Below, piece after piece: positions 13,530 to 26,428 of a stretch of 64,000 nt of DNA. Below the pieces are notes generated by a model. That model was not told where the DNA came from and made no database searches. It worked only from the letters and a program-made list of their open reading frames with translations. The stretch comes from Brachyhypopomus gauderio (Eukaryota > Chordata > Actinopteri > Gymnotiformes > Hypopomidae): positions 386,897 through 450,896 of the forward strand of contig NW_027506903.1 of NCBI RefSeq assembly GCF_052324685.1, read 5' to 3'. Numbering within the stretch: position 1 is the first letter of the stretch; each line of letters begins with the position of its first letter. The position numbers were made by a program, and so were the translations under genes.

Positions 13530-14840
13530 ATATCTTCCCATAGACTCTCCTACAATTTGCCATGCTGATGATACCCAGCTAATTCTACCCTTTTCACCTT
13601 CTGACATGCAGGTTTCGATCCATATCTCAGCATGTTTGACAGGGATCTCATCATGGATGGCAGCTCATGACCTAAAGCTGAAGACCTTCTTGATCATTTA
13701 ATCTGAAAGTGCAAGAAGCCTCGGTGTAACTGCAGATGAACAGCTGTCGGTCTCAGATCGCGTCACAAGTTTGACTTGGTAATGTGGGTTTCATCTTGTT
13801 CTTTCTTAGGAGGCCACCCCTGTGTTCACCCTCTTGTCATCTCCAGAACCCTGTAGCATGGCTGGACTTCAATGCTGCTGAATCTTCCCATAATCAGTCC
13901 AATATTCGACTCACTTCACTGGAGTCCTGTACCTGCTCACGTCAGATTTAAGACTCTGATGTTTGCCTACAAGGTCAGAATTGACCTGCTCCCTCCTACT
14001 TGAAGACAGTGGTTGAGCATCCACCTGTACCTCAAGCATTTTGATCTTCAAGTGTTGAACCACTATCCTTGACATCCATAGAATACAACCAGTATGACTC
14101 TTCTCCATCCTAGCACCCAGATGGTGGAATGAACTTCCGGCTGTCTTCAAAGGCAGACTGAAGACTCATCTCTTTCAAAAGCACTTAATCAGGCACTTGA
14201 AAGATCTCATGTTTGCACTCGCCCAGTGTTGTCATGAGTTCTGCAAGCATTTCCCTACAAAACATGCCCAGATCAAACCCCCACAGCACACACCCTCAGC
14301 GATGTTCACACTCTCCAGAATACTAATCATCCCCACCTGGTTCTTATCGCCTCTAATTACTTTCCTATTTAAACTTCCCTCTTGCTCTTCCGGGTAGTGT
14401 TGCCATTCTTGTAATGCCTATTAACCTTTGGTGCTGCCTGGATTCTGCTCAATCCACTTGACTTTTGACCGGACCGACAGTGATAAACACCATGTTCCCA
14501 GTACTGTTGACCATTCACACCTAGTGAGAATCCTCAGAACCGCAGCAAGTTCTCAGTGTTAATAACACTTCTTGATTTTGGCTCCTACCCTTCCCTGTGT
14601 CCTTATTATCAGTTTTATTTTGTAATTACTTTTGAATTATCTTGCAAACTATAGTATTGTACTGTACTGCATTATACTGTACAAGCTAGGTTTCAGCACT
14701 GACACTCAATTCTGGTTTCGGTATTTTTGGACTCTAACCTATATGTGCTAGGTAAAGATGCTTTGAGTAGACAACTAAAGCACTTTTGTAAGTCAGTCTG
14801 GATTAGAGCATCTTGCTAAATGCTGCAATTGTAAATGGAA
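13530..14840 (+). mobile_element. L2-like LINE 3' fragment, degenerate
   Basis: Broken reading frames resemble the C-terminal half of an L2/CR1-clade reverse transcriptase. CHADDTQLIL (YADD box altered) is at about 13,560. ISACLTGISSWM and LGVTADEQLSVSD follow, and near 14,100-14,190 comes the typical ending WWNELP...LKTHLFQKHL. A 3' tail at 14,788-14,837 reads GTAAGTCAGTCTGGATTAGA then TGCTAAATGC, shared with the SINE upstream. Several stops and frameshifts are present. Confidence 0.75.
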
Positions 14841-14849
14841 CAAGAGTGG

Positions 14850-15100
14850 AAATGTAAGAATAAAGAACATCACAGTCACTGGTCCAGTGTAAAGAACAGC
14901 ACTGTCACTGGTCCAGTGTAAAGAACAGCACTGTCACTGGTCCAGAGTAAAGAACAGCACCGCTCCAACGTAAAGAACAGCACAGTCACTGGTCCAGAGT
15001 AAAGAACAGCACAGTTCCAGCGTAAAGAACAACATTGTCACTGGTCCAGAGTTAAGAACAGCACTGTCACTACTCGAGTTGAAATGAACAGCACTGTCAG
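14850..15100 (+). repeat. Degenerate minisatellite of about 28 bp
   Basis: AAAGAACAGCACTGTCACTG followed by GTCCAGNGT repeats about eight times with substitutions and short deletions. It starts right after the LINE tail. Confidence 0.8.
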
Positions 15101-18100
15101 CTGGGCATATGTGGACATTCAGTGTATCAATGTATACTAAGACTTAATGTGCCTGGTTTAAGTCATTATGGGAATGGCCACACTGCTATCTCCCTCTCTC
15201 AATCTGGATCTAAAGAATGTTGTCATTTTTGTAAGTTTTTTGAACAGTGTGACTTCCATGTCACCATGAGCCTGTCATCGGTAGTGTCCAGGACCTATGT
15301 GAAAACAGCCACAGGTTTAAAGGAGAAAGGCATCCAGCTGAAGGGAGATTCTTGACTGGCTTTGCAGCCTCAGGCTAAAGTTTCACCTCGGAGTGCTGTA
15401 GTCCACTGTGATGGAGTGACTTCCAGACATTGATCGCAGGGTCAGTGGAGTTGTTCTAGTATAGCCATGGTTTTTAATTAGTCTTTTCTCACGAGGTTAT
15501 TTTTTTGTTGTGATACTTCAATAAATTCAGGAGGAAGGGAGAGTTGTCAATGTGTAGCGAATCCTGACCTTCAGAACTAGTTCACCAATCTACAAGCACC
15601 ATTGCACTCTGCTCTTACAAAGCTCACCACAGTTAAGGTCCGCGAGGGCTTTGCCCTGTCCGTCAGCTATGAAGTCTTTTCACGCTATCAGAAAGTAACC
15701 GACATTTCTTCAACCCAACCAGGTGAAAGGTGGTAATTTTTATGCTTTCCATTTTATTTGATTGAGTAGCAGAGACTCAGCGTGAAGCAGGGAACGAACA
15801 GAAGACGAACGTGCTTCTTTGCGACTCACCTTCCTGGTCACCATCTGGGTCTCCAGAACCCATGCAGAGCAATGTGTGATTGCTATTACTTTTGTCCCAG
15901 AAAGTACAGCTAAAGCACAAACCCTAAATGAAACACGTTTGATGGATAGTGACACAGTTTCTGAACTTGATGCTTTGGTCACGGACTGAGGAACTTCCAC
16001 TTTCTCACAACCACTCTAAAAATACACGCAAGACTCACAAGGCAACTTTAAATGCCAATGTAATGCATTTCAGACATGAACCCTTCTTAATAAACTCATC
16101 ATTTTATTAAATTAAGCTTAAATTATACTATACTTAACTCCAAATGTCTTGTATCTATGCCATACCCTAGATTATTGTTTTATGAAATCAATATTTCATG
16201 ATAAGTTTCCTTGTAGTATTAGGGCCAGTATAAAGCTTTGATAAATGTATTACAAGACTGAAACGATATAAATAATGAATCTGTCTTCATTTTTCTTGAT
16301 ATAAATTCTTAAGACGAGGGATTGAAGGGTTTTAAGGCCTCCATTTGACACTATTGATCTACGTACACTTTTAAGTTGTCGCAGAAATGACATCGGCCTT
16401 GGGACTGTGCTAAAGTGTTTTCAAATAGATTTAACAAGAATGTATTGTTTTGTTTCTTATGATGACCATGACTCATGTAGTGTATAAATGTGTGTGTGTG
16501 TGTGTGTGTGTTGATATAGTAAAAATTATCCAAGGTTTCCAGAGCAACAGAACATTTCACACAGACATCCTTCATCCAGCAGTGGTATAAACTGCTTTCA
16601 CTTCCTTCCGCTTGAGAAGTACTCTGCTTGCTCAGCTGATGAAGGTCCACAGACTGAAGCATTCTGTTTCTCTGGAAACCTGTGTACTACACCCACACAT
16701 GCATTCATTTTTATTACCTCTCACACACACATATGAATCATATATAACATATGAATCATATAAGTGATTCACCTTTAGCCTTTTTTAACATAGCCTCAAT
16801 TGTTGCCTTAATATTACTGTTTCATAGTATCATTTTCCCCTCATCTAATTTTTTATGATCTTTCTTATTCAACTCATAGCTTCCTGTTTCATCCACTCTT
16901 ACCTTTTAGGTGTTTTACTGGTACGTTTTAGGTGAAGGTATCCTAGCTACAGCTGACACACTCGCTGCCTCTGCAGGAGAGAGGGCTCTGTTGAGATGCC
17001 ACCCAGTGTCAGCCTCTGTAGCTGCGGAAATGGAAGGAGATGTTTGCCAGTAAAGTGAAGCTGATATTTTCTACCTTGCTTAAAGGTTTATTATTATTTA
17101 ATAATGAATTATATTATGTTATTTGATATATTATATTAATTAGGCATATTATTTAATATGGATCGTGTAACTAAATGCAAATGCACTTGAAAGTGGTGTA
17201 GTTACAAGAGTAAGAGGTGACAGACGACTGTGATGGTTTCTTGACGTAAAAAGGGTTTTTAGGTCCAAAAATAGTGTAACATGGTTTTAAGTGGTAGGGG
17301 TAAAGTCATAAAAGAGGTGTTACAGGGTTTCCATGGCAGAGATCAAAATCACACTCAGGAGCCGCAACACACAAAGCGGCTTTTCCCGCCATGACACTCG
17401 ATAGAACAGCCATGAAAACAAGCAAGAACCGACAAGGTGTTATCTCTGTCCGAGAAACTGCTGCTCTCAGATTTATATATTTATAACACTGAAACGCAAA
17501 GCTCCGAACCTGATGTCTAAAAACGGCACCTTTCAGCCTTTTATATTTTAAAAATAAAATCGTTATAATACGATGTTTCCATTTCCATGGTTAAAGCTAG
17601 CCCACCTCCCACCTTCTAGAAGCTTCTTCTGTCTGTCTCCTTTGCTCTGGGCGTCGGTTTAGAGTGGCCACCTGTGGATATGCGGAAGAGGCGTCTCAGC
17701 TCGATGCCTTGTTGGGCGTGTAAAGGACATGGCCAGGTGGGCGGAGTCACCTCCGCGCACCTGCAGGGTACGGTCATGCGCCTGGCAGCATGTGTGATCC
17801 TGCACAACGGTGAAACCACGTCGGGTTTGAGGGCACTAGGACAGCGGGAGGGGCAGACAGCACGTTGACCGATGCCATCTGTTCAACCACAGGCGTCACC
17901 TAGAAACCTCGGAGATAAGTACACAGTCTCAAACACACTCACACGTGCAGGAGAGCAACAAACACTGTGACACAACACTGTGATGACCATCCACCCAACT
18001 CTCTCCCCACACAAACACCGCATGCACACACACAAATGCAAACACACATGCACACATGCATACATAAACACATACACTAATGTTATGCAATGTGGACAAA

Positions 18101-18940
18101 ATACTAGATTTTACAGTATATTTTATTGTAACACACTTTGCCATGAATTAAAAACACTAGCATGACGTAGGTAGATTTTAGCCTTTTTATACAACATTTG
18201 GTAGGGATTTATGGACCATGTGAATACAGTGAATCATCAAAACACCCACAGTTCATTGGAACCACTGAGATTAGTCAGAGTGCCTAAAGCACACATGCAC
18301 ACACATAAATAATAATAATAATAACTTGTGATTTATTAAAAGGCTAATTTGCATATCTACATTGCAAAGGCTGTTTTTACAATTAGTGTTTAACAAATAG
18401 TTCCGTGCAGCTCCAACACACAAAAAAAACACAATGACTAGATCTACACCAACACACCCGACACACACCCGACACACACCAGACACACACCAGACACACA
18501 CCATTACCGATGTCATGGGCGAACAGCTATTACACTTTGAAAGAGGCCTGGGCCACTACTGTAATGAGATGTTTTATGTTGTCCAGGTGTCTGGCGTAAA
18601 CCCAAGGATAATGAGACAGCCACAGAGGACACTTAAGCCATGCTTAAGTGGACGGACAGGCTAGGTGCTGTGGAGATAGGCAGCTCGCCTGGGTCGCAGC
18701 AGTCAGTGTGTAAAGCAGGGCTGTCAAAAAGTGATGCCTCTTTATTTTGAGGTGCGACTTTCTGATTTCCTGCTTGACTAGTAACCCTGTCACTCTGCAG
18801 TTGATTGGCTGTCCTGGGGGACCAGTGCCCCGAATGTTTAATCCTCAGTTCAGTGACACCGTTCACATCAGGATGTGACTTTTCAAGTCCAGGTCAGTGA
18901 AAGAAAAAACAAAAAAACATGCTCAGCACAGGATGCCAGT
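15101..18940. other. No gene supported
   Basis: AT-rich and unique. A plus-strand frame near 15,620-15,715 (KVREGFALSVSYEVFSRYQ) looks faintly coding but has no recognised family or exon borders. CpG-richer sequence lies at 17,620-17,830. Confidence 0.45.
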
Positions 18941-18950
18941 GTCATCAATC

Positions 18951-20150
18951 CTGTAAGGCTGTATTCTGAATGAGTAAGTAGCATCATTGTCTAAACAATC
19001 CTGTAAGGCTGTATTCTGAATGAGTAAGTAGCATCATTGTCTAAACAATCCTGTAAGGCTGTATTCTGAATGAGTAAGTAGCATCATTGTCTAAACAATC
19101 CTGTAAGGCTGTATTCTGAATGAGTAAGTAGCATCATTGTCTAAACAATCCTGTAAGGCTGTATTCTGAATGAGTAAGTAGCGTCATTGTCTAAACAATC
19201 CTGTAAGGCTGTATTCTGAATGAGTAAGTAGCGTCATTGTCTAAACAATCCTGTAAGGCTGTATTCTGAATGAGTAAGTAGCGTCATTGTCTAAACAGTC
19301 CTGTAAGGCTGTATTCTGAATGAGTAAGTAGCATCATTGTCTAAACAATCCTGTAAGGCTGTATTCTGAATGAGTAAGTAGCGTCATTGTCTAAACAATC
19401 CTGTAAGGCTGTATTCTGAATGAGTAAGTAGCGTCATTGTCTAAACAATCCTGTAAGGCTGTATTCTGAATGAGTAAGTAGCGTCATTGTCTAAACAATC
19501 CTGTAAGGCTGTATTCTGAATGAGTAAGTAGCGTCATTGTCTAAACAATCCTGTAAGGCTGTATTCTGAATGAGTAAGTAGCGTCATTGTCTAAACAATC
19601 CTGTAAGGCTGTATTCTGAATGAGTAAGTAGCGTCATTGTCTAAACAATCCTGTAAGGCTGTATTCTGAATGAGTAAGTAGCGTCATTGTCTAAACAATC
19701 CTGTAAGGCTGTATTCTGAATGAGTAAGTAGCGTCATTGTCTAAACAATCCTGTAAGGCTGTATTCTGAATGAGTAAGTAGCATCATTGTCTAAACAATC
19801 CTGTAAGGCTGTATTCTGAATGAGTAAGTAGTGTCATTGTCTATACAGTCCTGTAAGGCTGTATTCTGAATGAGTAAGTAGCATCATTGTCTAAACAATC
19901 CTGTAAGGCTGTATTCTGAATGAGTAAGTAGCATCATTGTCTAAACAATCCTGTAAGGCTGTATTCTGAATGAGTAAGTAGCGTCATTGTCTAAACAATC
20001 CTGTAAGGCTGTATTCTGAATGAGTAAGTAGTGTCATTGTCTAAACAATCCTGTAAGGCTGTATTCTGAATAAGTAAGTAGTGTCATTGTCTAAACAATC
20101 CTGTAAGGCTGTATTCTGAATGAGTTAGAAGTGTCAGCTGTAACTAATCC
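18951..20150 (+). repeat. 50-bp minisatellite, 23 near-perfect units plus degenerate end
   Basis: The unit begins CTGTAAGGCTGTATTCTGAA and repeats in exact 50-bp register from 18951. Units 1-23 differ at few sites, mainly GCATC/GCGTC/GTGTC; unit 24 (20101) and the following sequence are strongly diverged. The pattern of an old degenerate edge and a homogeneous interior suits unequal exchange or conversion. Confidence 0.95.
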
Positions 20151-20329
20151 TGTCAATCTGTAATCTGAATGAGTTTGAACTGTCATTGCCTAAACACTGC
20201 TGTAAGGCAGCGTGCCGAACGAGTTAGAAGACTCAGAGATATGAGCTCATGGCCAGGAGCAGCCAAGGAGACTGTGGTGTGCATCCCAATTACAGCATCA
20301 ATCACACACAACTATAAACACACATACAC

Positions 20330-20333
20330 ACAA

Positions 20334-20407
<74 letters not shown>

Positions 20408-20509
20408 GCAGCTGCACCTAAATCCAATTACAGCGTTAATACAGCATAACAGAAATGCAGAACTCCCACAAGACCACAGCTGCCCTTTCACAGCCTCCGT
20501 CCACACGAG

Positions 20510-20554
<45 letters not shown>
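20330..20554 (+). repeat. Two (AC)n microsatellites
   Basis: Tracts at about 20,330-20,404 and 20,512-20,554, separated by about 107 bases of unique sequence. Confidence 0.95.
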
Positions 20555-20556
<2 letters not shown>

Positions 20557-21164
20557 TCTCTCTCTCATTCTGAAACACAGATACCGACAAGATTACAGTG
20601 ATACAATGACATAGGATATGCACACAAACTCCACACAGGTGTTAAACAAGCAAACATCAGTACACACACACATACACAAATACAGCATATATATAATACA
20701 CTATACAATATTCTCATCATCTACCTTCTACCTCCTAGCACTGTCTAGTTCGATCAACTGTAATGACAAATTTGTGGCCCATTTTATAGAAAAATCACCA
20801 TTTCCACCCCTCCAGGAAGCACCCGAAGCCCTGGGGAGATCGTCTGCTATGGGTGTCCCACACGCCACCCTTGCCTGCAGCACCGGTGCCACAATACACT
20901 CCCGCAGGACCAATGTCTTCACACACAGGTCTGAGGCCATGCATTCACCTCGTGGAGTTGTTCAGCAAACCTTAGCAAAACTATAATGGCAACAGTTCTC
21001 ACGGAAAAGGCTTGTTATTGTTTATTATTATTGTTTACAGACACCCGGCAGTTGTTCAGGAGAAGGTTCAGCTTCGTGCGACACGTTTGCTTGAGGATTA
21101 GTCCCCCACAGTACTTGACTGACAACAAGTATTAATGTTTGTTTATATCTCCCATATTGCAGTT

Positions 21165-22090
21165 TTAAAGATGGCATCCTTTAAAAAAAAATAAAACGGT
21201 CTCTACTGGATGTCGCCACTGTCGTCTGCCCACCGCGGGGACTGCTCTGAGCTGAGGCCTGTATCTCTCAGTCGCCAGGGGGAGAAACACTTCTCTCTGA
21301 GGTGGATAACACACACACAGCTGAAAGATGCTAACCCTGAGGCAAAGGGCACGTATCTCCCCCCCCGCCTCGGCCGTCCCAATTGGAGCGCGACGCTGCC
21401 AATCAATCACCCGCGGCAGCTCATGATGGACCGATAAAGCCAGGGGAGGGGAGGGGTAAATGGGTTTCTCGTGACTGGACAGCTAAAATGGCCACCCTCC
21501 GTCTCTGTCACCTGCTCTGAGGAGCTGAGGCATTGTGGGAAATGTCCTTGCAGAGACAGATGGTACCAAGGACGAACTGCGAGGCAATGCCACTGCATCC
21601 TCGCGACCACCGCCGGTGAGAACGCCGGGAAAATCAATAATCCGAAATGGAATGACAAATGGCACGAGACAAAAAACTGCTTTCCCAAAGACCCCTGAGG
21701 CTCAAAAAAACACCGAGGTCTAATGAACTTGTGCGACAAAGTGATTAAACCTCTTTATTTAGACAGAGTGATTAAGTCGCAATGGCAGCAGAGACTCAGT
21801 CATTATTGATATTTTTGACCACCTAATGAGCATCATCGATCATAATTCCAAATTGGGCAGAATTTTTTCGAACAGCTTGACCTAGTCGGCCAGCTAGAGC
21901 AGTTCCTCTTCCCCAACACCGCCTTTGGCTCGGCGGGTACGGCAGAATGTCCCGGGCTGGCCCTCTGCGGTGGAATCAAGCTTTTTATCTGGGTAATTGG
22001 CAGCAAATGATTGTCTCTGATTGATGCTGCTGGCTAGGGAAGTGCGTCTGTTCATTAGAGAGTTCAGAGGCACGGAGGGCTGCTTATAGA
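21165..22090. promoter_or_regulatory. Candidate conserved non-coding element cluster
   Basis: Non-repetitive, compositionally balanced sequence in a repeat-dense region. It has many homeodomain/POU-like motifs (CCTAATGAGC, ATTATTGATATT, GGGTAATTGGC, AAATGATTGTC) and no consistent frame. Function is inferred from texture only. Confidence 0.35.
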
Positions 22091-22170
22091 CTGACTATGA
22101 GCTGCCATCCTGAGTGTATTTACACACTACCCTCCCCCTCCCTGGGATCCATTGAGATCTGTGCTGGAAG

Positions 22171-22219
<49 letters not shown>

Positions 22220-22728
22220 TCTGTCACTATGCCGAAGGAGGGAAACATGCGAACAAGGCTGTGCAGACGAGTGCCGATCGGCATGTGTCGATCAGGCATG
22301 AGTGCTCACTGCCTCGGGGCTTGACACGTCATGCCTGCGCGGGAAAGCGAAAGCTCACACGTCCACTTTTCCTGCCGCAGTGCCAGAGCGCGCCGTACGC
22401 CGGTGACGTGCGTGTCCCTGACGACTGGTTAGACCGCTGCAGCAGTAATGGGTTTAATGGGCGGCTGCACCAGAGTGACCCCTGCAGACTCCTCGGCCAC
22501 ACCTCCTCGTTAGCAAATTCTCCTCCCTCCCTTGTTCCCTCATTCATTCTCTCCCTCCCTCACTCTCTCTCTCTCCGTCCCTCTCTCCCTACATCTCTTC
22601 CTCTCCCTCTATCTGTCACCCCCCCCCCCCCCTCCCTGCCTGGAGTTTCCAACCGAGCAGGATCCTTACATATTACAAATCTGTGACACGTCGTTCCGTT
22701 GCATGACATCAGGCCGAAGCAGGGATTT

Positions 22729-22730
<2 letters not shown>

Positions 22731-22813
<83 letters not shown>

Positions 22814-23017
22814 GTGGCGGCTTGCATGGGTGGGACCCGAATACAGAGAACGCAGTTTCAGCATGCTTTCACACAAGGCTGGGCCTCCCAGCTGTGCCTG
22901 GGGCTCGTGACGTCATCTCATCTGACACCTGTGCAGCATCTCTGGGCTGTGGGACTGAGATGCTCTGTACCACGGAACTTCTTTACTTACAGGTTAGGGC
23001 TACAACAGATGGCCAGA

Positions 23018-23086
<69 letters not shown>
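22731..23086 (+). repeat. Two long (AC)n microsatellites
   Basis: Tracts at about 22,731-22,811 and 23,020-23,086. A (TG)n tract is at 22,171-22,218. These supply the poly-Thr-His stretches of a spurious long frame that runs into the 21-bp array. Confidence 0.95.
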
Positions 23087-23087
<1 letters not shown>

Positions 23088-23356
23088 ATTGCAAGCCTAT
23101 AACATTTTTCACTCTGCATGTGTGTTGCTCCACACCAAGGTGCTCCGTGTTCATTCACTTCATCCCAATGCCACCTGCTTCCTTCATTCAGATAAAAACT
23201 AATAAAAAGAGAAAGAGCAGAAGAAAAAGAAGAATAGCATTCAACACACACAGAATCTCAAGGGGAAATGAATCCCTCTCCACCTCCTCCTCTGCTCTCC
23301 TCCGCTGGGCAGGTGAAGGACTAGCAGCCTTGTGGAGGTGTGAAGGTGCTGTGGCA

Positions 23357-24407
23357 TGCAGAACCCACACCACCAGGGGCAAGACCCACACCACCGGGGG
23401 CAGGACCCACACCACCGGGGGCAGAACCCACACCACCGGGGGCAAGACCCACACCACCGGGGGCAGGACCCACACCACCGGGGGCAGAACCCACACCACC
23501 GGGGGCAAGACCCACACCACCGGGGGCAGGACCCACACCACCGGGGGCAAGACCCACACCACCGGGGGCAGGACCCACACCACCGGGGGCAGGACTCACA
23601 CCACCGGGGGCAAGACCCACATCACCGGGGGAGGACCCACACCACCGGGGGCAGGACCCACACCACCAGGGGCAGAACCCACACCACCGGGGACAAGACC
23701 CACACCACCGGGGGCAAGACCCACACCACCAGGGGCAAGACCCACACCACCGTGGGCAAGACCCACACCACCGGGGGCAAGACCCACACCACCGGGGGCA
23801 GGACCCACACCACCAGGGGCAAGACCCACACCACCGGGGGCAGGACCCACACCACCGGGGGCAGGACCCACACCACCGGGGGCAAGACCCACACCACCGG
23901 GGGCAGAACCCACACCACCGGGGGCAAGACCCACACCACCAGGGGCAGAACCCACACCACCGGGGGCAGAACCCACACCACCGGGGGCAGAACCCACACC
24001 ACCAGGAGCAAGACCCACACCACCGGGGGCAGAACCCACACCACCGGGGGCAGGACCCACACCACCAGGGGCAGAACCCACACCACCGGGGGCAGAACCC
24101 ACACCACCGGGGGCAGGACCCACACCACCGGGGGCAGAACCCACACCACCGGGGGCAGGACCCACACCACCAGGGGCAGAACCCACACCACCAGGGGCAG
24201 AACCCACACCACCGGGGGCAGGACCCACACCACCGGGGGCAAGACCCACACCACCGGGGGCAGGACCCACACCACCGGGGGCAGAACCCACACCACCGGG
24301 GGCAGAACCCACACCACCGGGGGCAGGACCCACACCACCAGGGGCAGAACCCACACCACCGGGGGCAGGACCCACACCACCAGGGGCAAGACCCACACCA
24401 CCGGGGG
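23357..24407 (+). repeat. 21-bp minisatellite, about 50 units
   Basis: The unit is ACCCACACCACCGGGGGCA plus RG/RA. Because 21 is a multiple of three and no unit holds a stop, several frames stay open on both strands for hundreds of codons (a 7-residue PTPPGAx repeat on the plus strand). One unit near 23,630 lacks a base and shifts frame. The frames start in unrelated microsatellite sequence and no gene is supported. Confidence 0.95.
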
Positions 24408-24479
24408 GGGGAGAGACTGTCACAGAGCTGGAGCCTGGAACGCATAATCTGCATAATCCTGAATGAGTGAAGGACAGAC

Positions 24480-25640
24480 TAAGGACATGGCAGCTCAGGG
24501 ATTATTTTTTTCTGCTGTAGTCCTGAGAATAAGTATGGTCACACACGTGTGTGTGTGTGTGTTCGCAGGAATCGGTCTCTGTAGGAGCCCGTGTAAAAAC
24601 GTTCTACATCTACAACTTCACGTGCAATGTATAGTTTCAAATCAACATTCTCGAGCTCAGTGTGCACAACTGCACACACACCTGTAAACAAATATGCGCA
24701 CAAGCTTTGTTTAAAATGCACGCGCAACTACACAGCGTTGCGGAGCTGAAGACTCGCTCAAAAGACTGCTAATCTCACACTGTCATGTTGCTCGGTTCAA
24801 TTAATACAACACACACACGCATCCAGAAACACACGCTCTCTGGAAACATCACCCACACATCCTTCCTCTTTCTCCAGGGTAAAAGAGAGAAGCCGAGCGC
24901 GCAGACCCACCAGCTTCGGCCTCTAATCGGGCCGTCGCGCTCTCGGGAGCGATTAATAAGCTCCACCGAGATGACATTCTCTCCCGATGAGATTTTACCA
25001 AAACGGCAGGAGAGGAGAGGAAGGGGAAATAAATAAATAAAATCCAATATGGAGGCGGTTGTCCGCGAATGGCAGAACCCGCGCGGTGTCAGAAGAGATG
25101 AAATTTCCTTTTCCATGATGGCCACGGCTAAGGTCGACAACAGTAAAGGTTATTCGGAAGAAATCTTATCTTTCACTCCCCAATTACATTTTACTCCCCA
25201 ACCAGGCGACTAACGTGCAAGCCGGTTCAGGAGGGCAACTACTGTAGCACGGCTTGTACAAATGGTTTGAATACCGATGGAGTTACGATGGAGAGCGTTT
25301 GCAGGCGAAACGCTGGTAATGCGCCAACGGCTCTTAATGCCGTCACGTAGTGAAATCGTTGCGATCCTAACGCTGCTGTTATAAACACACCATGAACGCA
25401 GGCTGACCTATCGTCGTCCTGCTTGTGGACGTGCACGTGTGCGCACGCCACCGCGCGCGCAGATTTGGTCTCATCGCGCGCGTCCGAAGGGTGGCCTTCA
25501 AGTAGGATGTGGATAAGCATGGTTAACGCAGCTGATTTGCCATGACGATGTGTATGAAACGGCCTGATAAACGGTTTCATTGAAAATAAATAGTTTAATT
25601 GATAAAGCACCATCACAGTGGTGGCATGATCTCCAAAGAT
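24480..25640. promoter_or_regulatory. Candidate CpG-rich regulatory block
   Basis: 24,890-25,100 contains GCCTCTAATCGGGCCGTCGC and GAGCGATTAATAAGCTCC, complex and repeat-free. CpG-rich sequence continues at 25,260-25,500. No exon recognised. Confidence 0.3.
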
Positions 25641-25743
25641 AATCATAGAATCATAAATCTTTGCATTCTGGAATGATTTTGGTGGTACTCACGTGTACAT
25701 GTGAGGCTTATGTTTGTATAAAACAGTTTCTATGTGAGCACAG

Positions 25744-25774
<31 letters not shown>

Positions 25775-26200
25775 CACATGCGTGCTCACGCCCGCGCTCT
25801 CAAACTAAACTGACATTCTCTGCTTGCCTGCGAGAGCGAGATAAAGAAGTAGCTGGCTAGACTATTTGTCAGTGTAATCGTGTGTTTATGTGCGCGTGTA
25901 TGTGTGACTTGCCAATTGCCAATTAATCATCCACCTCTTCGTGCGATGGCTGATCTGACTTATTGTGGATGCGGGGGAAAGAGGGAATGAGATAAGAAGA
26001 GAGGAGGAGAGACAGAGAGAGAGGAGGACAGCCAACGTAACTTATCCAAACCTGCACGGCCAGACTGAAGGAGCACAACTTGCACACAATGCATAGCTGA
26101 TGACTACATCAGCAAAAAAAAAAATTGTCACTATGGTACAATGTGGTCAGGCATCTCTGGCCAGTGTCAACATCCAGTGGCAAAGACACTAGAGCACGTT

Positions 26201-26290
<90 letters not shown>

Positions 26291-26397
26291 CCTAATTGTC
26301 TGTCTCAGGGAACACACTCATATCCCATATCACTTTGATCTCAAGTCTTCAGTAGCTTTGCCTGTGGGTGCGGTCCTGTCTGTATATCTGTAGATAT

Positions 26398-26428
<31 letters not shown>

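Noticed and set aside
15620-15715. Possible coding fragment KVREGFALSVSYEVFSRYQ
   Set aside because: Short, no family recognised, no convincing exon partners.
18951-20150. CRISPR array-like regular repeats
   Set aside because: Units are contiguous with no unique spacers, and the genome is a vertebrate.
22532-24466. 644-codon plus-strand open frame
   Set aside because: It is built from two (AC)n tracts and the 21-bp array; no complex protein sequence, and equally long frames exist on the other strand.
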